Part shown: one piece after another, positions 45,553 through 56,740 of the stretch
How positions within the stretch are numbered: the stretch's first letter is position 1
Layout of the letters: every line of letters starts with the position of its first letter
From: Allium sativum
Taxonomy: Eukaryota; Streptophyta; Magnoliopsida; Asparagales; Amaryllidaceae
Assembly (NCBI GenBank): GCA_030737875.1
Contig: CM060909.1
Span: 30,649,659-30,713,658 of the forward strand
Length of the DNA: 64,000 nucleotides
Direction of reading: 5' to 3'
Translations under genes and position numbers: made by a program
The notes under the pieces: model-generated
Seen by the model: the letters and a program-made list of their open reading frames with translations, nothing else
What the model was told of the DNA's origin: nothing
Databases searched by the model: none

Positions 45553-45811
45553 TGTAACGACACGGATTTTCCCCGTCCTTAATCGATCGCAAAATCGACT
45601 AAGACCGTTCAAAATTCGCATACGTTAACTTTGGGAATACAATACATCAGAACAATAACAACAAACTTTTATTACATTACAATAATGTTACATTAGAGTA
45701 CAGAATATCAGAGTACAAATAAAGTAGACTACAGCGGAAGATAAATTACAACAGATTTAATACATTAAACAGCGGAAGACTTCTAAGCTCTGGACACAGC
45801 TTTAGGCTTCG
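45553..45811 (-). repeat. Element D right LTR (5' LTR), part 1
   Basis: Matches 37476-37734 with only a few substitutions, then is cut by element 2. Confidence 0.92.
45807..45811. other. Target site duplication of element 2 (left)
   Basis: CTTCG here and at 56741-56745. The left LTR of D has it once at 37730-37734. Confidence 0.95.
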
Positions 45812-46270
45812 TGTAACAACCCGTATTTTCAATAAACTATTATAACATAAATCGAGGCAGAATTGAATTCTAAAATCTGAATCAAGGGAAACGGGCTATG
45901 CCATTGCGTTCGTCTCGGAAAAATACGCGAAATAGAGTCCGAGTTTTCGAAAATCGGAGTCCGTATGACCCAGTTAAGGCCCATGGAAGTTTTCAGAAAA
46001 TTCCTAAGTAAAAACAGATTTAAATTTAATTTAAAAACAAGGGTTAGGGCAATCTGGAGCAGGCGGGAAAAATTACCGCCAAGACCCGCATGTCGACAGG
46101 GCCCCCAGGGTGTCGACAGCCCTGTCGACAGGGGGTGCCCGGGCAGTTTAGCCTGGTGCACCATTTCTGATTTGGGCTGGGTCTTGTGGCTTGGTTCTAG
46201 AGAGTTCCGAGATCTGACGGGCCTAAACTAACCTAGGGTTAATCCTAGGGCTAAAAACACTCTAATCTTC

Positions 46271-46278
46271 TATAAATA
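46271..46278 (+). promoter_or_regulatory. Putative TATA box, element 2 5' LTR
   Basis: TATAAATA, 460 bases into the LTR, preceded by CTAGGGTTAATCCTAGG. The 3' LTR equivalent is 54354-54361. Confidence 0.65.
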
Positions 46279-46610
46279 TACCCCTAATCCTACCCTAAAG
46301 CCTCATTAATCAATCTAGCAACTAAACTATGTCAAATTGAATCCTCAAATGGCCTCCACCTAAAAAACCCTAGCCTCCACCTTCCTCAAAGTTTAATCCT
46401 ATGAAGATATGATGATCATACAACCTTTTCTATGTTGTATGAATGCTTAATAACTTGCATACTTCATTAAGTTGCAAGTTTGATTTGCTAAGTTTGTGTT
46501 TTTGGGATTTTGCAAAAGGGTTTTCTTATTTGAAGCTTTGTTTTGGGTTTTAAAAGGGCTTCTTCATCTTATTTGGTGGATTTGTGACTTGTTTATATTT
46601 GTAAGCCCTC

Positions 46611-46616
46611 TTACCT
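46611..46616 (+). promoter_or_regulatory. Putative leader splice donor, element 2
   Basis: TTT then GTAAGCCC, the same motif as in element 1. The 3' LTR copy is at 54683. Acceptor candidates are 48273 and 48844. Confidence 0.4.
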
Positions 46617-46678
46617 TCACTTTACAAACTCTAAAGTTAATATGTGGTGAAAGTTGAGATTTATGTGAGTTTATTTGA

Positions 46679-47040
46679 TTATGCATGCTTATGCGAACTC
46701 ACTATGCCATGTTTTACATGTTTCATAAGTTATGCATGCTTATGCGAACTCACTATGCCATGTTTTACATGTTTCATAAGTTATGCATGCTTATGCGAGT
46801 TTACTATGCCATGTTCTACATGTTTAATGGATTATGTATGCTTATGCAAGTTCACCTTACCATGTTGTACATGTTTTATGGGTTATGCATGTTTATGCAA
46901 GTTCACCTTACCATGTTATGCAAGTTTTATGGGTTATGCATACTTATGCGAGTTCACCTTACCATGTTATGCAAGTTTTATGGGTTATGCATGTTTATGC
47001 GAGTTCACTATGACATGATTTGCAAGTCTAACATGTTATG
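46679..47040. repeat. 51-bp tandem repeats in element 2 LTR (seven copies)
   Basis: Units begin TTATGCATGCTTATGCGA and end CATGTTTCATAAG or similar. Because 51 is divisible by three, two frames stay open and translate into 17-residue repeats; this is not evidence of coding. The 3' LTR copy is at 54761-55122. Confidence 0.9.
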
Positions 47041-48271
47041 CATCATTATTATGATATGTGAAGTTCATCATGTATGTTATGCCAAGTTACCTTTTATACC
47101 CTTATACGTTATGACGAATATGTAAGCGATATAATAACGTTGGGGGGGTTTGGGTAAACTTAAAAATACATGAAACTAAAAGATTTGGAATTTACCTATT
47201 AAGTTAGGTCTACCCCTTGGGAATTTACCTATTAAGTTAGGTCTACCCAAGTATATGTTAACTTGTAAATATGTTTTAAAGTGGACATGACGTTAGATAA
47301 CATGATATGGCCAACTCGAGGTTAGACCTAGTTGTGGTGTAAATCTTCCTAGGTAACCATAACGTGGGGTTTAATGTGGGTAGTTGGTCATGTTGCACCG
47401 TAAGACCCGAGGTTAGACCTAGACGTGGTGTAAATCTTCCCAGGTAACCACGGATGTCTAATGTGAGAGGTTGGGTGCATTAATAAATTAATGCCTCATG
47501 ATTAGGGTTAAGTCATGGCCCACTAATACATAACCAATAATGGGGATGCGAGGATTAGATGGGGTTAAGTGGTTACACTTAACTAATTTAATCCATGATT
47601 AGTGAGGGGTTAAACCACACTTAACCCTCTTAGAAACCCTAGCAACGTGGTCTGTTCCAGCAGTAATCCCAGTTTGGTATCACCACAACCCTACAGCTAG
47701 GTTAGGGCGGGGCACGATTACTGGACGGATGTAAGCGACCAAAGCGACGGCTGAGTGGTACAGCGGTGCGGGTCCGGCGGGCTACGGACGTGCACGTAGT
47801 CCGATGTTGGACAAACTCGAGGCACGGGTACCAGTAGGATTAGACTGTGCATTATTGCTTAGGTGTCTGGGGTTGACACCCGAGGGCTTGATACACCCAA
47901 AGGTGGACCCAGCGCAGTCTGGCTACATCCATGTGGGCCGTATGGACACCAACACTGGACGTGTTAGGTTTATAGGGAGCCGATCGACTAGACCGTTGGG
48001 CTGGACCTTATACTAAGGTCACTTCATGTTATTGGGCCAAAGTTTGGGCTAAGGGATCAAGATCTGTTTTGTGGGTTTGCTAGTACACTGTGGTGCAAAG
48101 TTTAATCTCATCTATGTGATGTCACCTTTATCTATTGCCAGTATGTTCATCTCAGTTTCCATCATGCTGTTAACTTTATTAGTTTATAGATTGATCGTAG
48201 TAGGGCTTACCAGTCTTTTTGACTGACCTGCTTTCTTTCGCTTCTTTTCTTCCGTCCCCCCCCCCCCCCAC

Positions 48272-48273
48272 AG
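48272..48273 (+). promoter_or_regulatory. Putative leader splice acceptor 1, element 2
   Basis: A CT-rich tract and a run of Cs end in CACAG before GTTCTC, with a branch-like GACTGAC upstream. It is equivalent to 15111-15112 in element 1. Confidence 0.4.
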
Positions 48274-48648
48274 GTTCTCAGGGAGGGGCTACATCTGCTT
48301 AGTGGATCTCTGGCTTGCTTGTTGGATAGCTCATGTATGGATTTGAGCTAGCTGTGGCTTATCTTTTATTTCTGGGGATTAGTACTGATGTTTTACCATG
48401 TATTTTGTTATCACGTATCTAGACTTATGTTGTATTTTGGATCATGACATTTTGATATTATGTACTTGACTATGTTGGTTTTCTGAGATGATGATGTTGG
48501 GTTTTTATCTGCTACCGCTGCTTTACTTATATTTATTTTCATATATTCTGTCTTGCGATATCTCTGTGCATGTTTACCTTCACAATAACGCCCCTCCAAA
48601 GCTAGTACATTCTAAGGAGTGATTCTAGTGGAGGTGGGGTGTTACATT

Positions 48649-48660
48649 TGGTATCAGAGC
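48649..48660 (+). other. Primer binding site, element 2
   Basis: TGGTATCAGAGC two bases after the LTR; initiator tRNA-Met primer. Confidence 0.93.
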
Positions 48661-48842
48661 CAGGTTAACAAGATTGAACAAAACTTTTGAAAAAAAAAAA
48701 AAAACCCTTTTTGAAAAACTATTTTCAAAAACCTACTAAGTATTTTCCAAAATAAAGTCTAGATTATTTTAAGGCTAATCCCCAAAAGCCATTAGCGTTA
48801 TCCTTCGTTCCCTTGACCTGATCTTATCTTATCTTTCGTTTC

Positions 48843-48844
48843 AG
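48843..48844 (+). promoter_or_regulatory. Putative splice acceptor at the gag start, element 2
   Basis: TTTCGTTTCAG ends one base before the gag ATG, as in element 1. Confidence 0.35.
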
Positions 48845-48845
48845 T

Positions 48846-50906
48846 ATGGCTGAGAATCTTGACATCCCAGATGGAGTGAACATACCACTCTGGTATAGGA
48901 GACTTCTAGAAGCTAGGGCGGCTGCTGGTCCCGCCAACCCTACTCCCACTCCTCCTCCTGTAGTTGAGAATCCTATCCCTAATGTCCCTCCCCCGGTGAT
49001 TCCTGTTCCCCCTCCTCCAGCAGTCAATATTCCTCCTCCCGTGGCTAATGTTCCACCTCCTCCTGTTGCTGAGGCTCCTCTTCCTCCTCCTCCCCCTCAG
49101 CATCCTCAGGTTGAGTTTACAAAGGTTTGTAAAGACTTCAAGGCAATGGGAGGCAAGAATTTCCTAGGCACGGAATCTTTTGTTGAAGCTAGGAATTGGC
49201 TGAAAGACACGGATGACTTGTTTGCTATCTTTGGGATTGATGACGAGAGGAAAATCTTATTGACAGTGTGGCTTTTGAAGGATGAGGCGGCCTATTGGTG
49301 GGAGGTCACCAATGGGACGAGGCCTGTTGAGACTTGGGCCGATTTGAGGGCTAGATTTGTGACCAAGTTTCTATCTTCGGCTGAGGCGAATTTACAAATG
49401 GAGAAGTTCATTGCATTAAAGCAAGGTGATATGTCTGTCAAGGAGTATGTGAACAAGTTTAATCAGCTGGCCCGTTTTGGTTTGGATATGGTGAACACTC
49501 CGGAGAAGAAGGCTCTTCGATTTGCTAGAGGGTTGAATGAGCCGCTACAGGGCTTGGCGATGTCACATATTCCGCATGGGGCTACTTTTGAGAGTTTGGT
49601 CAATATGGCTCTGCTTCAGGGAGATGGAAAGAAAGAAGTCAAGTCGAGTGATACTCAAGCAAAGAAGGCTGATTCTCAAGGCAAAGGCAACCAAGGTGGT
49701 CAAAGCAGTCAAGGAAATCAGAAGAAGAACAAGAAGGGCAACAACAAAGGCAAGGGAAAGTGCAATTACTGTGGCATAGCTGGGCACTTTGCTAAGGATT
49801 GCAGGAAGAAGAAAAGGAAGCTTAGTGGTGGATGCTTTTCTTGTGGAGAGACTGGGCACTTCAGCAAAGAATACCCAAAGAAGAAAGGACAGGCTGGATC
49901 TTCAGGAGGGCATGTTCATGCTCTCAATGCCGTTTCAGTTCCCGAGCGAGGTAGTGTTTCTGTTGAGAACCTTGTTTATATCTCTGATCTTCCAGTGCGT
50001 ACCTTGTTTGATTCTGGTGCTTCACATAGCTTTATTTCATCTGATCTTGTTGATAGCTTGCACCTTAGTACTAGCTTAGTGGATGATCCCGTTTGCGTTT
50101 CGAATCCCATTGGGGGTTCTACTCATCTATCTATGATATGTGAGGATCTGAGGATCTCTATACTCAGCGTAGAGTTCTTGTGTAGTGCGTATGTTCTTGG
50201 TTTCAGGGGATACAGATTGATCTTGGGCATGGATTGGCTGTCTAGATATGGAGCCATTCTGGATTGTGAGCATAGGGTTGTAAGGCTTGTGACTCGCCTG
50301 GGCAACACCTTAGAGATTACATGCAATCCGAAGAATCCCGTCATGTTGTGCTATCTAGAATCTCTCGACTCATCAGAGGAGGCCCTTCAGTCTGTAATGG
50401 TGGTCCGAGATTATCCAGATGTTTTTGAAGAAGTTAAGGGGTTGCCCCCTAAACGAGAGATTGATTTTCGCATCTATCTGGTGGATAATGCTAAGCCCGT
50501 TTCTTTACCCGTTCGGCATATGGCTCCACGTGAGAGACGGGAGCTGAGCAAGCAAGTGAAAGAATTGCTTGAGAAGAACTTCATCAGAAGGAGTATATCC
50601 GAATGGGGAGCGCCTGTGGTGTTTGCTACTAAGGCAGATGGCTCTCTTCGACTCTGTGTGGATTATAGAGAATTGAATAAGCTGACTAAGAAAAACAGAC
50701 ACCCGTTACCGAGGATCGATGATCTCTTTGATCAGCTTGTTGGTGCTTCTATTTTCTCTCAGCTTGATCTTGCTACGGGTTTTCATCAGCTCAGAGTGGC
50801 TGAAGATAGTATAGACAAGACTGCATTCAGAACTCCAGACGGATTCTTTGAATGGCTTGTTATGCCGTTCGGTTTGACGAATGCACCCGCGTATTTTGTG
50901 GTTTGA
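48846..50906 (+). CDS. gag-pol: gag, protease and RT N-terminal part
   Basis: 686 codons. A Pro-rich N-terminal region (about residues 35-90, longer than in element 1) precedes the gag domain ([26 protein letters not shown]). Zinc knuckle 1 [14 protein letters not shown] is intact; knuckle 2 reads [14 protein letters not shown] with the final Cys lost. The protease active site DSGAS is at codon 389 (50010-50012). RT runs through DYRELN and the [14 protein letters not shown] block, then is cut by the frameshift stop. The start aligns with that of element 1 and follows TTTCAGT. Confidence 0.94.
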   Translation: MAENLDIPDGVNIPLWYRRLLEARAAAGPANPTPTPPPVVENPIPNVPPPVIPVPPPPAVNIPPPVANVPPPPVAEAPLPPPPPQHPQVEFTKVCKDFKAMGGKNFLGTESFVEARNWLKDTDDLFAIFGIDDERKILLTVWLLKDEAAYWWEVTNGTRPVETWADLRARFVTKFLSSAEANLQMEKFIALKQGDMSVKEYVNKFNQLARFGLDMVNTPEKKALRFARGLNEPLQGLAMSHIPHGATFESLVNMALLQGDGKKEVKSSDTQAKKADSQGKGNQGGQSSQGNQKKNKKGNNKGKGKCNYCGIAGHFAKDCRKKKRKLSGGCFSCGETGHFSKEYPKKKGQAGSSGGHVHALNAVSVPERGSVSVENLVYISDLPVRTLFDSGASHSFISSDLVDSLHLSTSLVDDPVCVSNPIGGSTHLSMICEDLRISILSVEFLCSAYVLGFRGYRLILGMDWLSRYGAILDCEHRVVRLVTRLGNTLEITCNPKNPVMLCYLESLDSSEEALQSVMVVRDYPDVFEEVKGLPPKREIDFRIYLVDNAKPVSLPVRHMAPRERRELSKQVKELLEKNFIRRSISEWGAPVVFATKADGSLRLCVDYRELNKLTKKNRHPLPRIDDLFDQLVGASIFSQLDLATGFHQLRVAEDSIDKTAFRTPDGFFEWLVMPFGLTNAPAYFVV

Positions 50907-53326
50907 TGAGTAGGGTGTTTCGGGAGTTCTTGAATAAGTTTGTCGTGGTCTTTGTGGATGATATTCTGGTCTTCTCCAAGGATGAGGAAGAGCATGCGAG
51001 GCACCTAGTAGAGGTGATGGATACGCTCAGAGCACACCAGTTAAAAGCCAAGTTCTCCAAGTGCCACTTTTGGAGAAGGGAAGTCAGATTTCTTGGGCAT
51101 ATCGTATCCAAGCAAGGCTTGGCGGTGGATCCCGCTAAGGTGGTAGCAGTTCAGGATTGGAAGACGCCAAGGAATGCAACCGAGGTGAGAAGCTTTCTGG
51201 GTCTTGCGGGTTTTTACCGGAAGCTCATCAAGGACTTCGCGAAGATATCCGCTCCTCTTACTAAGTTGACGAAGAAGAACTTAGTTTTTGCTTGGGATAT
51301 GGACTGTGAGCTTGCTTTTCAAAGACTCAAGAGAGCCCTCACCTCAGCACCAGTTCTAGCTTTACCCGATGGTGGTAAGATATTTACCGTGTACACTGAT
51401 GCTTGTGGCACGGGATTGGGCGCCGTTCTGATGCAAGAGGGCAGAGTTATATGCTTTGGTGGGAGGCAACTTAAGGTGCATGAGAGGAATTATCCCACTC
51501 ATGATCTAGAGCTGGCAGCGATTGTATATGCACTCAAGGCTTGGCGTCATTATCTTCTGGGAGAGAGATTTGAGCTGTATACTGATCATAAGTCTTTGAA
51601 GTATCTCTTTTCGCAGAAGGATCTGAACTTAAGGCAGCAGAGATGGATGGAATTCTTGGCTTCCTATGATTTTGAGATATCCTATACCCCTGGCAAGGGG
51701 AATGTTGTAGCGGATGCGTTGAGTAGGAAAAGGTTGACACTAAGTCCTCTATTTGTTGAGATGAAGAATTTAGAGTTCTTGGCAACCTTTGATTTTTCCT
51801 TGACATTTGAGACGATGACCGGTTCTTTTGCATCTCTAGAGCTCAGGCCTACCCTTCTGAATCAAGTCGGGGCTTCACAGAAGGAAGACCCTCAGATAAT
51901 TGAGATCATGGATAAGCTGATTCGAGGGGAGACATCTAGTCACCTTACTCGATATTCTATAGACGATAAGGGTTGGCTGAGGAGAGACGGAAGGCTTTGT
52001 GTTCCGATGGTAGAAGACTTGGTGAGGAAAGTTCTTGAGGAAGCGCATCGCTCCAAGATGACTATACATCCAGGCGGTGATAAGATGTATAAGGATATGA
52101 AGCGCATTTTCTTCTGGCCTGGAATGAAGAAGGATGTGGCCGAGTTTGTCTCGAGATGTGTTATTTGTAAGAGAGTAAAAGCTGAATCGAAGAAGCCTGG
52201 TGGGCTATTGCATCCTTTAGAGGTCCCGCTATGGAAGTGGGAGAGTATTTCTATGGACTTTATTGATGGGCTTCCAAGGTCTAGGAAGGGGAATACGAGC
52301 ATATGGGTCATTGTGGATAGGCTCACGAAGAGTGCTCATTTCATTCCGGTGAAGAGCAAAAGGACCGCATCTGGACTAGCATCAGTATATCTTCGTGAGA
52401 TAGTACGACTACATGGAGTCCCTTCCAGCATAGTCAGTGACCGAGACTCCATCTTTACTAGTCAGTTCTGGAACAGTTTGCAGGAGGCTATGGGCACAAG
52501 GTTGAACCTGAGTACGACCTATCACCCACAAACAGACGGCCAAACAGAAAGGGTGAATAGGGTACTTGAGGACTTGTTGAGGCTTTGCATTCTGGATTTT
52601 GGTGGTGCTTGGGAAGACCATCTTCCTCTTGTTGAGTTTGCATATAACAACAGTTATCAGGCGAGCATAGGGATGGCACCATTTGAAGCTTTATATGGGA
52701 GGCCGTGCAAGTCACCTACATGTTGGTGGGAGACTACGGATAAGCTTATACTTGGACCCGACATGGTTAGAGATACATCCGAGAAAGTCGAGTTGATTAG
52801 AAAACGGATGAAAGCGGCCCAAGACCGGCAGAAATCCTATGCTGACAGGCGAAGGTCCGAATTGGAGTTTGAGGTTGGGGACAAGGTTTTCGTAAAGGTT
52901 TCTCCTTTACGGAATGTGGTCCGGTTTGGAGCTGTTGGGAAGTTAGCACCGAGATTCGTTGGACCCTTCCCCATCATAGAGAGAATTGGGAAGATGGCTT
53001 ATAAAGTGCAATTGCCCGAAAAGTTGTCCGGAGTGCATAATGTCTTTCATGTCTCGCATCTCCGAAAGTGCCTACATGAGTCCGCTGAGGTGGTTGAACC
53101 TAGCATTCTTGAAGACGTGGAAGTAGAGAAAGAAGCAACTTTAAGGAGAGCTCCGATTCGTATCTTGGGGACAGAGACCAAGAAGCTAAGGAACCGTGAG
53201 GTCAGATTGGTGAAAGTTCAATGGGGTGAAGCCGAAGAAGACGCAACTTGGGAAACCGAGGAGAAGATGCGTGGGCTTTATCCATTCCTTTTTGAGGGTA
53301 CACTCTCAATCTCTTTCCTTTGTTAG
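50903..53326 (+). CDS. pol: RT C-terminal part, RNase H, integrase, chromodomain-like tail
   Basis: Homologous reading resumes at about 50903 in the shifted frame; an upstream ATG of this frame at 50852 is not a real start. RT catalytic FVDD is at 50951-50962. RNase H has acidic residues in YTDAC, ELAAIV, YTDHKS and ADAL. Integrase has the HHCC finger (EEAH, TIHPG, CVIC), a first Asp in SMDFIDG, Asp at 52439-52441 and Glu at 52547-52549, with 35 residues between the last two. The chromodomain-like tail ends near YPFLFEG. The frame stops at TAG at 53324-53326. Confidence 0.94.
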   Translation: MMSRVFREFLNKFVVVFVDDILVFSKDEEEHARHLVEVMDTLRAHQLKAKFSKCHFWRREVRFLGHIVSKQGLAVDPAKVVAVQDWKTPRNATEVRSFLGLAGFYRKLIKDFAKISAPLTKLTKKNLVFAWDMDCELAFQRLKRALTSAPVLALPDGGKIFTVYTDACGTGLGAVLMQEGRVICFGGRQLKVHERNYPTHDLELAAIVYALKAWRHYLLGERFELYTDHKSLKYLFSQKDLNLRQQRWMEFLASYDFEISYTPGKGNVVADALSRKRLTLSPLFVEMKNLEFLATFDFSLTFETMTGSFASLELRPTLLNQVGASQKEDPQIIEIMDKLIRGETSSHLTRYSIDDKGWLRRDGRLCVPMVEDLVRKVLEEAHRSKMTIHPGGDKMYKDMKRIFFWPGMKKDVAEFVSRCVICKRVKAESKKPGGLLHPLEVPLWKWESISMDFIDGLPRSRKGNTSIWVIVDRLTKSAHFIPVKSKRTASGLASVYLREIVRLHGVPSSIVSDRDSIFTSQFWNSLQEAMGTRLNLSTTYHPQTDGQTERVNRVLEDLLRLCILDFGGAWEDHLPLVEFAYNNSYQASIGMAPFEALYGRPCKSPTCWWETTDKLILGPDMVRDTSEKVELIRKRMKAAQDRQKSYADRRRSELEFEVGDKVFVKVSPLRNVVRFGAVGKLAPRFVGPFPIIERIGKMAYKVQLPEKLSGVHNVFHVSHLRKCLHESAEVVEPSILEDVEVEKEATLRRAPIRILGTETKKLRNREVRLVKVQWGEAEEDATWETEEKMRGLYPFLFEGTLSISFLC

Positions 53327-53840
53327 TATATCTGTCTCTTTGCTATCCATGTTTATCTAGTTATCGTGCAAATCTTGTCATGAGAACCTTAGGTAGAAAC
53401 CCTTTGGATGAAACATGTGTTTGAAACATGTTATGTTTGATGGTTGCAAGTGGTTGCAAGTGTTTGCAAGTGGTTACTCGTGGATGCATGATACACATTA
53501 GGCACTAGATCGGCTCACACACTCCTCATATTGCATGTGCATGAGTGTTTATGCTTATTCTTGGATGAAATTTGTATGCAATCACATGGATGTTGCATAT
53601 GGATGTATGATTGAGCACGCATGTAGATATTATACATTATGTTAGGGATTTGCATACATATGGATACATTTCACTAACATATTTTGCATTGATCTTTGCA
53701 TTAGATAAGTACATATACACACACTTTTGCATATGTTCATACAGCATTTAGAATCTTTTAAGGACAATGGTTGCTCGTGGATGATGTTTTGAGTAGATGG
53801 ATGTTGGATGATAGGATATGTTCTTCCTAACTTGAAGATT
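53327..53840 (+). other. Element 2 noncoding 3' interior
   Basis: About 510 bases between the pol stop and the polypurine region, similar to element 1 (20134-20629). It includes tandem GGTTGCAAGTG-type units near 53440-53480. No ORF. Confidence 0.8.
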
Positions 53841-53871
53841 TCGGGGACGAAATCCTTTAAGGAGGGGAGAA
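53841..53871 (+). other. Polypurine tract and 3' context, element 2
   Basis: TCGGGGACGAAATCC then AAGGAGGGGAGAA directly before the 3' LTR. The tract is intact, unlike in element 1. Confidence 0.9.
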
Positions 53872-56740
53872 TGTAACACCCGTATTTTCAATAAACTGTT
53901 ATAACATAAATCGAGGCAGAATTGAATTCTAAAATCTGAATCAAGGGAAACGGGCTATGCCATTGCGTTCGTCTCGGAAAAATACGCGAAATAGAGTCCG
54001 AGTTTTCGAAAATCGGAGTCCGTATGACCCAGTTAAGGCCCATGGAAGTTTTCAGAAAATTCCTAAGTAAAAACAGATTTAAATTTAATTTAAAAACAAG
54101 GGTTAGGGCAATCTGCAGCAGGCGGGAAAAATTCCCGCCAGGACCCGCATGTCGACAGCCCTGTCGACAGGCCCCCCAGGGTGTCGACAGCCCTGTCGAC
54201 AGCCCTGTCGACAGGGGGTGCCCGGGCAGTTTAGCCTGGTGCACCATTTCTGATTTGGGCTGGGTCTTGTGGCTTGGTTCTAGAGAGTTCCGAGATCTGA
54301 CGGGCCTAAACTAACCTAGGGTTAATCCTAGGGCTAAAAACACTCTAATCTTCTATAAATATACCCCTAATCCTACGCTAAAGCCTCATTAATCAATCTA
54401 GCAACTAAACTATGTCAAATTGAATCCTCAAATGGCCTCCACCTAAAAAACCCTAGCCTCCACCTTTCTCAAAGTTTAATCCTATGAAGATATGATGATC
54501 ATACAACCTTTTCTATGTTGTATGAATGCTTAATAACTTGCATACTTCATTAAGTTGCAAGTTTGATTTGCTAAGTTTGTGTTTTTGGGATTTTGCAAAA
54601 GGGTTTTCTTATTTAAGCTTTGTTTTGGGTTTTAAAAGGGCTTCTTCATCTTATTTGGTGGATTTGTGACTTGTTTATATTTGTAAGCCCTCTTACCTTC
54701 ACTTTACAAACTCTAAAGTTAATATGTGGTGAAAGTTGAGATTTATGTGAGTTTATTTGATTATGCATGCTTATGCGAACTCACTATGCCATGTTTTACA
54801 TGTTTCATAAGTTATGCATGCTTATGCGAACTCACTATGCCATGTTTTACATGTTTCATAAGTTATGCATGCTTATGCGAGTTTACTATGCCATGTTCTA
54901 CATGTTTAATGGATTATGTATGCTTATGCAAGTTCACCTTACCATGTTGTACATGTTTTATGGGTTATGCATGTTTATGCAAGTTCACCTTACCATGTTA
55001 TGCAAGTTTTATGGGTTATGCATACTTATGCGAGTTCACCTTACCATGTTATGCAAGTTTTATGGGTTATGCATGTTTATGCGAGTTCACTATGACATGA
55101 TTTGCAAGTCTAACATGTTATGCATCATTATTATGATATGTGAAGTTCATCATGTATGTTATGCCAAGTTACCTTTTATACCCTTATACGTTATGACGAA
55201 TATGTAAGCGATATAATAACGTTGGGGGGGGGGGGGGGGGGGTTTGGGTAAACTTAAAAATACATGAAACTAAAAGATTGGGAATTTAACTATTAAGTTA
55301 GGTCTACCCCTTGGGAATTTACCTATTAAGTTAGGTCTACCCAAGTATATGTTAACTTGTAAATATGTTTTAAAGTGGACATGACGTTAGATAACATGAT
55401 ATGGCCAACTCGAGGTTAGACCTAGTTGTGGTGTAAATCTTCCTAGGTAACCATAACGTGGGGTCTAATGTGGGTAGTTGGTCATGTTGCACCGTAAGAC
55501 CCGAGGTTAGACCTAGACGTGGTGTAAATCTTCCCAGGTAACCACGGATGTCTAATGTGAGAGGTTGGGTGCATTGATAAATTAATGCCTCATGATTAGG
55601 GTTAAGTCATGGCCCACTAATACTTAACCAATAATGGGGATGCGAGGATTAGATGGGGTTAAGTGGTTACACTTAACTAATTTAATCCATGATTAGTGAG
55701 GGGTTAAACCACACTTAACCCTCTTAGAAACCCTAGCAACGTGGTCTGTTCCAGCAGTAATCCCAGTTTGGTATCACCACAACCCTACAGCTAGGTTAGG
55801 GCGGGGCACGATTACTGGACGGATGTAAGCGACCAAAGCGACGGCTGAGTGGTACAGCGGTGCGGGTCCGGCGGGCTACGGACGTGCACGTAGTCCGATG
55901 TTGGACAAACTCGAGGCACGGATACCAGTAGGATTAGACTGTGCATTATTGCTTAGGTGTCTGGGGTTGACACCCGAGGGCTTGATACACCCAAAGGTGG
56001 ACCCAGCGCAGTCTGGCTACATCCATGTGGGCCGTATGGACACCAACACTGGACGTGTTAGGTTTATAGGGAGCCGATCGACTAGACCGTTGGGCTGGAC
56101 CTTATACTAAGGTCACTTCATGTTATTGGGCCAAAGTTTGGGCTAAGGGATCAAGATCTGTTTTGTGGGTTTGCTAGTACACTGTGGTGCAAAGTTTAAT
56201 CTCATCTATGTGATGTCACCTTTATCTATTGCCAGTATGTTTATCTCAGTTTCCATCATGCTGTTAACTTTATTAGTTTATAGATTGATCGTAGTAGGGC
56301 TTACCAGTCTTTTTGACTGACCTGCTTTCTTTCGCTTCTTTTCTTCCGTTCCCCCCCCCCCCCACAGGTTCTCAGGGAGGGGCTACATCTGCTTAGTGGA
56401 TCTCTGGCTTGCTTGTTGGATAGCTCATGTATGGATCTGAGCTAGCTGTGGCTTATCTTTTATTTCTGGGGATTAGTACTGATGTTTTACCATGTATTTT
56501 GTTATCACGTATCTAGACTTATGTTGTATTTTGGATCATGACATTTTGATATTATGTACTTGACTATGTTGGTTTTCTGAGATGATGATGTTGGGTTTTT
56601 ATCTGCTACCGCTGCATTACTTATATTTATTTTCATATATTCTGTCTTGCGATATCTCTGTGCATGTTTACCTTCACAATAACGCCCCTCCAAAGCTAGT
56701 ACATTCTAAGGAGTGATTCTAGTGGAGGTGGGATGTTACA
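53872..56740 (+). repeat. Element 2 3' LTR (2869 bp)
   Basis: It starts TGTAACACCCG (one A fewer than the 5' LTR) and ends GGATGTTACA. It has an intact E2F-like palindrome (54121-54139), five GTCGAC motifs (54150-54220), a TATA box at 54354-54361, seven 51-bp repeats, a 19-base poly-G run at 55224-55242 (7 bases in the 5' LTR) and a poly-C run at 56350-56363. It is otherwise almost identical to the 5' LTR. Confidence 0.96.

Larger units (their letters stand above)
45812..48646 (+). repeat. Element 2 5' LTR (2835 bp)
   Basis: TGTAACAACCCG to GGTGTTACA. It has a half-damaged E2F-like palindrome (46062-46080), three GTCGAC motifs (46091-46137), a TATA box (46271-46278), a donor (46611), 51-bp tandem repeats, the CAGTC/GACTG hairpin (48211-48225) and an acceptor after a C-rich run (48272-48273). 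The frames at 45965, 46644, 46685 and 47804 are repeat or LTR noise. Confidence 0.96.
48846..53326 (+). pseudogene. gag-pol: Element 2 gag-pol polyprotein, one frameshift
   Basis: A near-intact polyprotein of about 1490 codons. The frame from 48846 runs through gag, protease and the first part of RT, then meets TGA at 50904-50906. Compared with element 1, one base is missing in a codon at about 50901, and the downstream frame continues unbroken to 53326 through RT, RNase H, integrase and chromodomain-like tail. All other catalytic motifs look intact. The last Cys of zinc knuckle 2 is Tyr (49872-49874). Such a single recent lesion means close relatives in this genome are probably functional. 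Confidence 0.96.
45812..56740 (+). mobile_element. Element 2: Tekay-type Ty3/gypsy chromovirus, young
   Basis: A complete 10.9-kb plus-strand element with LTRs of 2835 and 2869 bp, primer site, gag-pol, polypurine tract and perfect target duplication. The two LTRs appear almost identical apart from homopolymer lengths, GTCGAC copy number and a handful of substitutions, so insertion was recent. It is a distinct family from element 1: the proteins are close, but most LTR sequence is diverged beyond a few conserved blocks. One frameshift in RT and one damaged zinc knuckle are the only clear lesions. Confidence 0.96.

Noticed and set aside
45965..46231. Plus and minus frames over the GTCGAC cluster of the element 2 LTR (also 53888-54314 and 12869-13121)
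   Set aside because: Promoter-region LTR sequence with repeat-driven open frames. Length changes with GTCGAC copy number, so protein coding is unlikely.
46644..47125. Two overlapping plus-strand frames of 124 and 146 codons with 17-residue repeats (also 54726-55207)
   Set aside because: They arise from a 51-bp tandem repeat that leaves two frames open at once and lie in R-U5 of an LTR. No domain, no start context, and identical frames are in both LTRs.
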